Assembly (NCBI GenBank): GCA_013365325.1
Contig: JABVXV010000031.1
Location: forward strand, 310,001-374,000
Direction of reading: 5' to 3'
Length of the DNA: 64,000 nt
From: Dipetalonema caudispina
Taxonomy: Eukaryota > Nematoda > Chromadorea > Rhabditida > Onchocercidae
In this document: piece by piece, positions 11,648 through 24,790 of the stretch
Position numbering within the stretch: the stretch's first letter is position 1
Layout: each line of letters begins with the position of its first letter
The notes under the pieces: model-generated
What the model was told of the DNA's origin: nothing
The model's database searches: none
Seen by the model: the letters and a program-made list of their open reading frames with translations, nothing else
Program-made: the position numbers and the translations under genes

Positions 11648-14600
11648 TTCACACCTTCATGCAATCATTTTTATTCATTTATTTTGACTATATATAACTT
11701 ACAGTAATCAACTTAATAATACCATGATTTAGATTCAGATTTTCGATACACTGCCATCTGGGATTATACTACTGGACAGATAATACTGTTTTAATGAAGA
11801 AAGGAAAGGTAGCAAGAATATTCTGCAGATTCTGCCATGTTCTACAGGCCAAACAAATTTGCAGTATACAAAATATGAAGACAGTTGGAAATTAAAGAGT
11901 CTCAGGAGCTTTAACAAAATTTCTGATCATATCAAAATGAACAGCAGGAGATTTATAAGGATTGTGTGTATTTCTGTCTACTACGAAACCATGCCGCATT
12001 TACTTATGCTCTTTTAATCTACATATTCAATAGCTGCTGAGTGCTGCAAGTAACGTGTGAACTTTTTACCATCCTGCAGTTTCTGTAAATCGAAGAAATG
12101 CAAAGACTGAAAGTACCGATGAATAGTGCATCGAAACAAAAGTATTGCAGATGGTACTGGAACAAAAGAACTGCACAGAAATACAATGGATTATGACTTG
12201 CTAGTTGAAGCAGGACAATTAACGCAATGATACAAAGGAGATTATGGCTGTCTGCATTAATAGAACGATGAACTGTTGACCTCTTTGAGATTAGTTTGTC
12301 TGGGTTGCGGTTCTGTACCATTCCAGAGCAAGCACGAAATCTCACACTATTTAGAGGATATGCAGTATTACCTATCGCCAAGGATTCCTTAATCACAATC
12401 ATTAAAATTATTTAGAAAGGGAAGAATAAACAATTTAGAAAATAGTGGGCTTAGAAAAACAAATATACATAACTAAAACTATCAGGTAATATTACTACGG
12501 TGATCTGTACGAACCAACTTCAACCATTCTAGCGTTTTATAAATCATTATGATACTCAATAAATGGAATGCAAGCAAATACTCAAAACATTTCTTCGCTT
12601 TTACAATGTTTCTCCTTTTTTCTAAATCTTCTTCCAACTGCTAAAACAATTTGAAATGATCATGCAGTGATTCAGAAAGTAAGTAGAAAATAATGCATTG
12701 AAAAAACGACCATCCGGGATTTCATGTATCAAACTGCTGAGATTAAATTGCACACAGCAAAACTATTGAAAAATTAAGGATCCGATTTTTCACCAACACA
12801 GCCTTTCCTTGCTCATTTCATTAGGCAGTCATCGTGCGTTTCCCTTAATTGAAGATCAAAATTAAAAAAACTCTTGAAGAATTGATGAAAGTTGAGTTCT
12901 TGCCAGCAATAGTGCAAACTCAGACTTTGGCTTCCCAACAACAAGTTACATATAGAAAAATCAATTTATTGTTGCTAAAAGCTTTACCGTAAAGCTGTTG
13001 TCAACACATTATCACAACTACACAAACATGACGTCATGTCTTCAACTCATTAATGCATATTTTCGAGAGGATTTTGTTATCAGGATGAGAGACATAGTTC
13101 CATCAGGGTAATAATAATCTGTGACAATTCGAGAAACAACTTAACTACTTCTCTGAATTCAATCCTTGAACAGTTGACACAAATCTATATATATATATAC
13201 TCTTTCTTTGAATTATGCGAAATCAAAACAACATTAATTTCCCACTCCTTCCTCTTCACATTCACACCCTTTATTGAATTTGTTATCATTATCACATCTC
13301 TTTTATCAACAAGTATTTCGTTACAGTAACCAAGTATTGTTGAGAAACTGATTACTGAGGACAGTTATAATGATCGTTGTATTTCACACGACTCTATCAC
13401 TTTTCCAACTTTTAGGATAACAGAAACTGGATAAGAAACACGGTGACCATTATAAGTGTCCTCAAGACAGAAAGGGATCAGATAAAACACACACTTAAGC
13501 ATTTGAGAGCGTTTATCGGACTACCAACACTATTACATAACGATTCTAATCCATTTCAAGAGGTAGAATATAAATTTTGTCTGTTTTTATTGTATTCTTG
13601 TAATTACCAACTCTCAGAAAGAATTTCAACAGGAAGCAAACCTAATCCAAAAGGTGACTGATCAGAAAAATAAATGCCAGCAAGATGATGCATTCTTTGC
13701 ACAACTTCATAAGTCTTTCAAGAATGGGCAATAATAGAAGCTTGACTGCCAGTGTTGTGTTACTCCAACTTTAAATTTGTAGTTTCCGAATGAACTGAAT
13801 AGAGAGTTGATGGATAAGTGAGGGATATGAATATGGAAAGAAATATAAAGAGAAAGATAGACATAGACGAAAATCAGAAGCAATAATTCTGCAGATTTAC
13901 TCAACAAATGTTTTCCTAGCTTGAAAGTGCGAAAACGATCTCAGCAAATATCGCGGAAAGAGAAAAACTCTTCATTGTGATAGCTATTATCACTGTTATC
14001 AATTGCTACTACTACCATTGTTATTAAACACACAACAGGTTCAGAATCAGAATTTCCGAACTTGGAGTTAGGATTCTAACTCAGGAGTATGGAATCAGAG
14101 AAATGATTTTGAACAAATGAAAAGAAAGCATATAATAATCCATTTAAAGCTATAGTACCGCTGCTCAGATCTTCAAGAGATAGAAGTAAATGAGGCATGG
14201 TATTTTGACTACTTTTCTTCCTGTCTCCCACAGTTATTAATTTCCTTATCGCTTGTTATTTTTTTTAATTCTATAACCAACGATAAATCGCTACTGACGA
14301 ATAAATAGAAGAAAAAACATATTAATGTTTTTTGTTGATAAAACAAATAAATGAGTAAAAGAACTGAAATTGAAAATCAATGATATAAAATCAACGAGTA
14401 ACCGGAAAGCGATGATATCACAATGAATATCTTAAAAATTATTGCTGTATGAATAAAGCTTTATTTCTCTAAATCTTCAATCCTTACAATGAAATAAAGA
14501 GAAAAGTAAGCTAATATTTGCATATGTTTTGATGAATCACTTAGGAAAAAGTATTTGGGTAAGATTATTTTTGGATTTGCAGAATTTTTGAAAAATATTC

Positions 14601-17112
14601 CTGTGATCCTTCGGATTCCGACAGAACAAATTTTTATAGATTTATAAAGTTATAGGTACTTGTCTCAATAAAAATGTTGCCTTTCATATAGTTTTTAAGC
14701 CAAGCCTATAATTTTTTTTCTTATTTCCTTTTAGGTTTACAAACGCAAATAACTTCTGCGATTTAACCCTAGAGGATCAGAAATTGATTGATATAAAAAT
14801 ACTTGGCCTAACTCATCTAGTAAGGTGGAATAATTTAAACTGAAAGGTGAACATAAACCTTCCGCTTGGGAGATTTTGAGAAGAGCGCTATTATCTAATA
14901 GTTTTGACTACATTAAGAGTCTGCTTGATAATTAGTCATCAATCATCCGTACTGTTCCAAAAACTTCTATTCACTGAAGAAATAACAAGCTACAATCTTG
15001 AATGATAACCCAAAACTGTGATCTAAGGTTGACACTTCATAAGGTCTCATACTTGAAGAGGACAGTAAGGAAAGATTCTAATATAATAATGTATAGGTGA
15101 ACAAATATATATACTCTCAATAAATACCTTTTGTTGACTGAGAAATAAGTGAAGAGGAAGATTTAGGTAGTCGTTTTTTTGCAAAGAAACAGGTACTGTA
15201 CCCAGAACAGCTTAAAACATGTCAGAATACTGTAAGCGATGATACAGTTATAGTGATAACGACGGTAATGATAATGATGATGCTGATGTTGACAGTGACG
15301 TTGATAGCGATAACAGTGGCTGAATGAGAGCTTTACTTCCTGGAAAAGTATTGTAGCAGCGTAGTATCTTTAAATTTCACGGTATACTGTTTTTAATTCG
15401 TCATCCAATGACCCGAGCTGATGCGTTCAGAACAGCTAATGTGATGTTGCTCTGATAATGATACTGACAGTTGAGGGAAGCAACCAGGAAGGGAAAAATC
15501 GGAGAAGCGCTTTTGACTGCTAAAAGGGTGATAGCACTCTGCTATAACACATCGCTCAGGCTGCATAATAGCGCCAAATTACTGAATGAATTGATGTAAA
15601 TGTGTGTACTAGGGCTCTAACTAGTGAAAAAAGACTTGTAAGCATAGGAATAGGAGAAAAAACCTGAAGAAAGTCGAACCAGTGAAACGGAAGGCAAAGT
15701 GTTCAAGGCACTACTTCTAGACATAAGTTAGACTATTCTATCCAGGCCTAGACTCTCCTACCGCCGATTGGCGTTGTTGGTGCTGTTCCTCCTCTTTGCA
15801 AATCAATAGGGTAGTCTTACTCTTTCAGAGCAAGGCCGACATGTAAAAAGTAGTGCTGAGAGCCAACTTCTTTCATTATTACATCCCTACTACAAGTAAA
15901 ACTATTGATTTAAAAAAAGGGGCAGGCAACGATGAATAGGCATACCATTCAGGTACTAAGGCATACGGAAAATGTCCATGGACGTTTGCTGGCTTATATA
16001 GAAACAGTCATCAATGTATTATGAAATGTACAGTTTGATGTGAGATTTACAAGACTTACAGATGTAGAATGCACCGATAATCGAAAGTGCTAAGATATGC
16101 GTGCGTGACGAGTAGGTGCAAAATGGAAAGCTGCAACAATACGAGTAGAATTCATCGATGCACTGCAAAGTGTATATGCGGATAATGGATGGGACCATAA
16201 CGGCTCATTCATTCATAATACCTTCACTCGTTTACGTTTATATCCTCTCTTTGCGACAAGGTAAATCTGTTTTGACTTGTTCCATTCTTTACATCTATCA
16301 TGAAAAAGATGATCACTGCCATATTTCTAGAAGATTAAGCTTGCTTAGTATTTTTGCAATCAACTATGCATGCAACTCAGTCAGAATCCAGAAGTTATAT
16401 TTTTAACACAAATGGGCTTCATCTTTCCTCCAATAATCAAAACTCCTACAAATTAACAACGTAAAAGAGGCAATTAAAAGTTCTGCACCGTGAAGCATAA
16501 TAATATAAGCACTAGCAGAATCCAAGAGAATCAAATTTCGTTAAGCCTCTCCGGAAAGACCCACTTTCATATATAATTATGCGTTAGGTAAAAAGTTCAT
16601 CAACTTCACGAAACTACTTACTCATCAAATCTTCAAACTTGCGAATATTGATCTTCACCGTTACACTGTTATAAAAGCAGAAATTTTGTAATGAATCTTG
16701 CTAAGATTCCCATTACCATGTTGACAATGTATGAAAATCCTTTATATAATGTAGAACCTTTGCAATTATGTTATCCATATCTAGAACATTTCGACCTAGA
16801 AATTCTACATGAATTCCAACATTGATTACTATATTAACCATATTCATGCCCTAAAACCAACAATTCACTTTTTGTCTGCTCTCCATTTGTAAATGCCACA
16901 CTTCTACAGCATTTGTGATCTGGTCAGCTGACAGTTTCATAGAATTCACTAACCGATACAAGGTAGTCATTACCTCAATAGACCAGTAATCACAAAGCAC
17001 TGAGTCTTGCTATATTACATTATACTTCCTTCCTTCCGAACTGTTTTACTGCGGTTAAATGACCTAAAAGCCTGTAATGGTTACAGCTGTAGCAGTGGTC
17101 ACAATATACAAT
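11648..17112. other. 5.5-kb intergenic region, no supported gene
   Basis: AT-rich DNA with only short unsupported open frames. The longest is 127 codons at 12019-12402 on the minus strand. It lies just upstream of the GPCR but has no motif and no clear splice sites. Frames at 13443-13661 and 16158-16406 on the plus strand are similar. A GAT-rich simple repeat lies near 15245-15310. Regulatory DNA of the GPCR gene probably lies in the left part. Confidence 0.45.
15245..15310. repeat. imperfect GAT/GAC trinucleotide repeat
   Basis: A stretch built from degenerate GATGAT, GATAAC and GACGTT units on the plus strand. It shows no open reading frame of note. Confidence 0.6.
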
Positions 17113-20100
17113 TTATTTCAAATGTAAACGTTCTAATTTACAAACAATTGATATAATTTTTTCAATTTCTTCAATTAGTCTGCTTAGCATCCCACAATCC
17201 ATCAAGAAAATTTTCTCATCTTCCACGGAAGCAGAAGTCTCAACAGCAGTACTGATTGTCCAGTCACCACCAACACCACCAGTGCCAACACGAAGCCAAA
17301 ATTGAAGCATTACATCCGGCGCATGCAGCAGTACCATCCGGCCAATCTGTGCATTTTCCTATTCTCTTTTTTTAACATGAAAATTATGAAATCAAGCATT
17401 AGTATTTTGGATTTTTCAATAAACTGTTTCAAAAAGAGAAAAGTGGAATAATGCACACAGGCTCATCACCTATACAGCTTCCATCATTTAATGTCAACCA
17501 TGGAAAATCCATGAAACTCGTGACCAAATGAGAAAATACCTCTCGATTACGGGAACAAATCTGGATACTATGAAGTCCTACTTTACTCTAGATTTGGAAT
17601 AATTCTTAATAATCACCTAAAGAACTCCTAACTCTTATTGTTGGTCACAGTTCTGACGATTCACTTCCACATACCGTTCGTTTCTGTCATAAATTCGTAC
17701 TGTTTAGAAGCGAAATAAAATGTTAAAAAGTAAATTTCAAGCAAGAGAATTTATTCCGCAGGTGAATGACCAATTAGTAGTAGATTACCGATCTAATCAA
17801 CTTTCCTGTCAAGCTAAACAAATTTTAAAATCTTACCCACATTTTAGTCCTTTTCCGATTATCAATTTCGGTGCACTTAGTATACCCAGTAGGAAAAACT
17901 ATTCATTTTTGCTATTGCTTCACAAAATTTGTGCGAATGGACTTTTTTATTTCCCCATTTTTAGGAAAATCTTCAGAATATTTTTCTTTAAATTAAAATT
18001 TAAGTTCTATTCCTGCCACGAAATCAAGCAGAACTACAAAAAAAATTCGTTCTAGTTTTCTGTATTAAAATGGGTTCCTGTTTGCCAGAATAAGTCCATA
18101 ATCCGAATTTTTGACTGCAGTGTTGACAAATCATGGGGAGAGATTTATGCATACTTCAAAAAATGATGTGGTAGGGTTAGCCATTCAATTATTTAATTTG
18201 TTACAAAGAACGAACATCTAGCGCTAGATCTAAGCTTATAACATAGAGGTGGTGACATGGGATGAAATCAAGTTGTAAGTCATGAACAGAAGAATTCTGT
18301 AAAAAATTTGTGTCGAATCAGCAGTTGAATAGTGGAAAGACAAAAAGTTCAAAGATAGCGATAGATGACAGTATACGAAATTAATTTACGCCAGATTAGG
18401 TATACAAAATTAATTCCCAACAGTTCGTGATATTTTTCCTTTCCACTTCAGCGACATACTCAAAGGTACGTGGATGTTTTCATTTCCAGCATATTTTTAT
18501 TTTCTTTAACTTCTAAATCTTTTATTTGACTAAACTTCCTTTCCAAATTTCACAGCAAAGTGATTTATGCAATATAAATGCAACAGTGAAATTTTTCTAC
18601 TATATCGACTCATTAGATTCCTATTTAGACCAGAAGTTCTAGAGAACAAATATGGAGGACAATCTATTCTAATAGGTCATGATGTTATGTAAACTTACCG
18701 AAAATTTTTGGAATAAAAAATATGACAAATTAGGGGAAAAGAAACACATTACTGAATTACGAAATATATTCTTTCCCAAATATTTTGATAAAATGACTTA
18801 GTGAGAAGGAAATATAACATAACTAGAATTGCATCGAGTTCTTGCAATGTTATATTACTAATGGGAGATAAGCAATACTTGCAGATAACAATATAACACA
18901 AAAGTATTCTGTCCAAATACCAAATACGAAGAATTTCACATCAATAGTAAACATTTTATAACACTCTTTAGGTTATTAACTTCTTAAATGATGAAAATCT
19001 TTGTGTAAGAACAATGATCACGCATGATTCATGTGCATGAAGTTGAATAAGTTGTGTTTAGGTGTATTTGTGATGATTATGGATGTGAAAATGAAATCAT
19101 TTAAATAGAAAGGTAACAAATCTTAATATATTTCGAGGAGAAGACATTATTTAAAAAGTGAAGATCAATATAAAAGTACTACATGATAAGGAGCATGAAA
19201 ATGGACATGTAATGTATGGTAAATGAGTTGAATGGTACTGAAAGAAGAGAAAATGGTTTTAAGGGAGTGAGAAAAGTGAATTATTGTCTTTTTGTAGCAC
19301 ATTATTATTGCGAAATTTCAATTCACCGAAGCTTTTTTTCATGAAAAATCACAACAGGATAAAGTTGCCCTATAGATGTTTCGTTTTAAAAAAAGAGCAG
19401 TAAATTCTGAAAACTTAATTGGACGAGTTGTTGAGCTTATTTCACTGCTCAAGAGATATTCTCTGCCACACAAATACTTTTTCGGAAACATCAAAAGGAA
19501 GAACTGATTCGTAGATGACATATCTCACGGGATAAGAGCGAGCCGAAGAAGGGTAAGATCCCATTTTTACTTGGAAATTCAATTCGATTGGCATATCGCT
19601 GTTGAAGTAATAATGTATTGTGCAATTCTATGCGGTGTTTTGATGATGGTGACTACCCTCACTGTTCAACTCTGTGGTGAGCGCAGAAAAACTGAGACGC
19701 ATTATGCATAATGAAATACGAATGAGACCGAGCACATAAGACTATATTGCCCTTTAATAAATGAAATGGCTGATGTCCTTCTTATAAACAATTAGATAGC
19801 GATTTTCATAAAAATGCAGGATACATACAAAATGGAACAGAATTTTCTAGAAGCACACTTATAATCTATTCAAACTGTACAACTCGATCTAAATCAATAC
19901 CCAGTTTCTTTCATATCAGTTAAATTAAACTGTCAACAGTACCTTTCTAAACTGATCAAATTATTCAAACCTAAGCTAAAACACAAACTAAAACATGTTT
20001 GTTTCTGAAACCTGTACACTTGATAAATGATGTAATTGTCACTAAGAACCAGAACGTCACGATAACAACTCATGCAAAAAATTAATCAATATAAATTGTA

Positions 20101-22187
20101 CTACATTTCAATTCGCCAAGTAACAGCAAGCAGCAGTAGTTTTTTGAAATAATTTTCGTTTAAGAGTATCGATCAAGAAAAAAAGTCAACTAAATGCATT
20201 TTTTCGACAAAGAGAAAACAAACATCATTTGAATCAAAAAACAGAAACTACACGTATAATACTTATGATCTCAGTAAATCTCCAACTAAACTAACTTTCC
20301 AGTACTGTCGAGAAAATAGTACTCTCAATTTCCAAATATATTCCTGTCTAACTTTTTGCATTAACAGCAAATTTCATTTAAATTAATCTGTTCAGACAGC
20401 CCAAAACACCATACAATTAGGAATGAGTATTGCTACAGAAAAGCTATATGAAATCCAGTAATACACTCAGTCATTTTAAAGGACAGATTCAATTCTTTTG
20501 GCACATACCGGAAATTTCATGAAAATTTCGAGGGAGTTCTAAAACTTCTAATTGGCTTAAGTTATTTGAAACTTGTTATTTTTATGGTATTGAACATAAT
20601 TAAGAACAAAACAATGTTTCACCTAATAGACTGTGGATTATTTCGACACGTTAAACGAGTATCTTCGTAATGTTTCTCTGGAGAACAAGCAACATCAGAA
20701 AGTTATTCAAATGATGACAGTAACGAGTGAAAGTACATATTGTCAATAAATTATATGTGACAATATTTCTTAGCACTGCAACTACATAGTAGTGCAATAA
20801 TATTATGACTTACCGTAACCTGAAAGCGGCAATGAAGAGATCGAAATGGCGGATATTTTGATAGAACATTGACTGTGGTAGGTTTATAAGATTGTTCAGT
20901 ATTCATAAAATTGATGATTGCTTTGATAAACTCGTCATTGAAGGAATCCCGTGATAAAATGTCCTTGAGATTAGATTCGGAGAGCTAAAGACGGAAGAAA
21001 AACCCTGTAGTTGGTTGGCAAAACAGTTTAGCTAATATTTTCACTCCACTTTAATTAAAACAGAAGTACCATTATAGTCAACTAAGGTTTGTTGAATTCG
21101 CAATGAAAAGGGCAAGATGTCCAGACTTTTCTAACGAAAAAGATTTATCTAATACGCTTATTCCGCAACTGAAAACAAACATTCATTTTTTAGCAGAAAA
21201 ATTGAATTTCATATTACACCATATTTGCTAACCTTGTTATTACGTGCATAATTACGCAGTTGTATGAGAGAATTAAAACAGCGCCAAATGTCAGCTGAAG
21301 ATATATCAACACGAGCTGAAATTTATGGCATGAATGTAAAAATGCAAGAATTTTGCACCAAAGCTACCAGAAAACACACAAATTTAAAGTAATCAATGGC
21401 AACAATATTATATTTTGAGTAGAAAAACAAAAAGGAGTTCTTTTTATACTGAAGCCAGAAAGTCAGATCTCTGGTGTTCATCATTTTGCAACATTTCTAT
21501 TCCATGAGTACTTTAAAAAAAAAAATAAGTGTCTCAAAACCCAGCTACACTTTGTCATTAGAGTTCTAACGGAAACTCTATATTCCATAATACCGAGAAT
21601 ACAATAGTTGGTACTATTGCTATTGATAGCTTCCTCCTGAGAGCTCATACTTCACTACCAAATAGTCTTATTATTTCTACGATTTGTGAAAAAATTACCT
21701 GCGAGGGAGTCAACATAACTGGTGAGGAGCCGCTTTTTGTTGAATGACTCAATTTCTTTGATTATAGCATCACATACTGCAATGCAATGATGCAACAATA
21801 AATTTCGGCAATGTCAATTTAACATACTTTAAAATCCAAAGTATTCGCTTTTAATTTTTCAGTCAGCTTCTGTATTGCCTGAAGTTGAGAATACAGTCCA
21901 ACAGAACAAGCCATCTAATAGCTGACATTGGAAGAAAACAACAACATTTCCATAGAACCAGGAATTAAAGTCATGAAGATGAAAAGTGCTAAATTTCAGC
22001 ACAGTCATCTGATACGATTATTGGCTATTCACCAGAATGAATAATTAAATTCAATCAATATTTCTTCTATTTCAGTGCTAGGCCAAAAATGATACTTACC
22101 CTGAGATGGTTTTTCAACACGAAGTAATACCCTTAATGGAGATATAAGGTCATCAAGTAACCTCTCAAGCTCGTTACCTTCCGACAT
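17113..22187 (-). CDS. COMM-domain-containing (COMMD family) protein
   Basis: Five exons join in phase: 22187-22100, 21776-21699, 21315-21233, 20984-20814 and 17346-17113, giving 217 residues, close to the 180-225 usual for COMMD proteins. The N-terminal half is helical (MSEGNELERLLDDLISPLR; ADIWRCFNSLIQLRNYARNN; FNDEFIKAIINFM). The C-terminal part (about residues 130-217) has the COMM layout: a hydrophobic strand, YPPFRSLHCRFQVTIGRM, then a long helix ending LIEEIEKIISIVCKLERL. COMMD proteins are small scaffold proteins of the Commander/CCC complex that help endosomal recycling. The assignment rests on length, fold pattern and weak motif likeness. I cannot say which of the ten COMMD types it is. 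The last intron is about 3.5 kb. An AATAAA overlaps the stop codon, suggesting a very short 3' UTR. Confidence 0.55.
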
Positions 22188-22744
22188 CTCTAATCATCCA
22201 CACTTCACTCTAAAACTAAGTGGTTATCATTATTGTTTAGATGGGACGTTATGAAAATCGTAATCCGAGAAGTTAATAATGGGATGGAAGTGTTATCCCA
22301 TCGTTTTCCTTTTTTGTTGAATTGAAAACTCCTCTACGTGTTAGTCAGACAATGCGGTAAAAGTGACCAAAATTATCGTCATGTTTCATTTACATATGTC
22401 TTAACTTTACACCTCTTGCAAATTGTTTACATGACGAACAAAATTTATATATTAATTAACCAATTTATTTGAACCAATGAGTGACAATAATTACTTCATT
22501 TTTTATTCATGGAAGAGTTAAGATGGATTTCCATTTCCTTTATTTCATAAATAATATCAATAATTGAACAAAAAGCAAATTATTGATATTATTTATGTAT
22601 TGATATAACAAATTACATTCGTTTATAGATAATGACATACTCGAATAATTAAATAATGCATTGTATCAAGGAAAATAACAATAGCAATAGGAATGAAGCT
22701 CTTAAGGCATTCTTCTCGTTATTGCCAATGTTTTCTTATTCTTT

Positions 22745-24759
22745 TTATAACTCATCGTGCTTGATCAATTTATGAAGTTCGATATCGAAGTATAAATTAG
22801 CTTTACCGGGTATTGATGGCTTTCGACCTTCAGTACCATATCCTTAAAAGAAATGTAGAAATGTAAAGAGAAGATTGGTGCTCTCAAATTAAATTCAAAA
22901 CCTGGTTAAAATGATGAAATTAAAAGAACACTAACCTAATTTCCAGGGAATGACCACTTTTCTTTTCTCTCCTTCGCACATACCACTCATTGCTCGATCC
23001 ATGCCTTCGATCACCTATAAGTATAATCAATGATTTTTCAACGACTATTGTGAAATTGATTACTTTCTATGCTCCAAATTTCATATTTTTTTTTTCCTTT
23101 TTGAAAAGTTAATAAATTTTGTGCTAACGTTAATGATGAGTATAGTATCAGCTAAAACATCATATTTTCAGTAAAAAGAAATATCTATGAAATATACCTC
23201 TCCTTTTCCAAGTTTGAAAATGAAGGGCGTATTTCGGCTAAAGCTCGAATCGACAAATGTTCCATCAAAATGTTCTAAGTGAAGCGTATAATGCTGATGA
23301 ATTGTATCACCTTTCTCGGCTTTACGACATTCCTTCTCATCAATTTTATGTGTCACCTTAAAATCTCCGAATACTATCAGTTTCAATATTTTCTTGCTGT
23401 CAAACATTATCTTCCGTCAGCAGTGTGACTACCGTGTCATAAAGACTAAGGTCTTTCTTCATATTTCGACACACTATGGTATATAATCCACGAACTTGAA
23501 AAGATTTTTTCTATCAGAAAATATCGTTTTTTCTAAGTTTGAAGATAAGTGGCATATTTGGACTGAAACTTAAACAACAAATATTTAGAAGGAAAGCAGT
23601 GAGTATGAAATTTTCATAAATCAATTAATAAAATTGAAGCTAGTTCACTCCTTTATGAATATAGTACGCAATAACTTAATTATATATTATAATTTTATTT
23701 AAAATACATAACTTACATATGGTCACAATTAATTTTAGGTTACAGGAGACTGTCAAGCACTTGTTTTGCAACATTTTAACTTTACTGCTAATGAAATACA
23801 TGCCTCAATTTCCAAACCATCTTCATCGGTCCACGAATCACCGGGTACCGGTCTAAATAGATCCACGAGTTGTACTGTATAGTACAGTGTCTGTCCACCT
23901 TTTATATTATCTCGATCACGACCATCATCACCGAAACCTAAATGTGCTGGGATGACCACTTTCCTCTTTTCACCGATGCACATACCGGTCATAGCACGGT
24001 CCATACCACTGATAACTTGGTTTTTACCAAGTGTAAATATGTATCTGAAAAATTTTTGAGATCTAAACAACTTGATGGAACACTAAACTTAGAAGTATAA
24101 AATCAGGAAAAGAGAAATAATTGTTTTATGCCTTGCTTGACCTATGAATACTGGACAAAAAAGGAAGGGAAAACTCATGGTTCTTCCCCTAGTCTGATTT
24201 CTACATCAATGGAGCCTAAGATCCACGAAGACTCCTCATTTTGAAAATTTTTAAATCAATCCTGATTGGTTCTGAATCCTGTTTTAATCAAGTCAGTTAA
24301 GCTAACCGACTATTTGTCGCAGGTGAAGCTTTTTTTTCGATTTTCAAATAGTCAAAATCTTGTCATCCTAATTCTTTTTGATTTCTAGAAAATAAAATTT
24401 TGCAAAAAAAAGCATCCCCGGTGAATTAACACTTTACAGATGACCTTACGGTTTCTTGCCGAAATTGGATCCTATTGTTTGTCCATCTATGTCGGATAAT
24501 TTGTAGAACTGTTCAACGATATCACCCGGTTGGCTTTTCATCTTACATTTCTCTGGTTTGATTGGTTTTATTATCTTAATCTGAAAATTATCTCTTTAAA
24601 GTGTTGCTTCTTCTAAACCAATGACTAGAAGTGCAATATGAAATTTAAGTGATATACCTCCAATCCATCATCTTCCTTCCAACTGAGTTTCTCTTCCTCT
24701 TCACTGAATACGCATATTATTATTGCGCCCACGATCAGAATCAATTTATTACAATACAT
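22745..24759 (-). CDS. ER-resident two-domain FKBP peptidyl-prolyl isomerase
   Basis: Six exons, all in phase: 24759-24658, 24580-24450, 24044-23804, 23356-23198, 23014-22936 and 22842-22745, giving 269 residues. It has a signal peptide ([19 protein letters not shown]). FKBP domain 1 (about 30-150) carries [20 protein letters not shown] and [12 protein letters not shown] domain 2 (about 159-262) carries [19 protein letters not shown] and [20 protein letters not shown]. The C-terminus is HDEL, a retention signal for the endoplasmic reticulum. It matches the secreted two-domain FKBPs of C. elegans (the fkb-3/-4/-5 group), which catalyse proline isomerisation of secreted proteins such as collagens. 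Domain 2 lacks the usual Phe-Gly-Tyr block: it reads IPWKLGYGTEG. The intron after exon 3 begins with GC, and GT alternatives break the frame. Confidence 0.92.
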
Positions 24760-24778
24760 AGCTTAGAAACAATTAAAG

Positions 24779-24790
24779 CTGAAATTTCGG
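24779..24790 (-). promoter_or_regulatory. candidate spliced-leader acceptor of the FKBP gene
   Basis: AAATTTCAG on the minus strand ends 19 bases before the ATG. With no upstream exon in view it is a likely trans-splice site, though a cis-spliced leader exon is possible. Confidence 0.5.

Noticed and set aside
17720..18055. 111-codon plus-strand open frame
   Set aside because: AT-rich, Lys/Phe-rich composition, no motif; it lies inside the long COMMD intron on the opposite strand.
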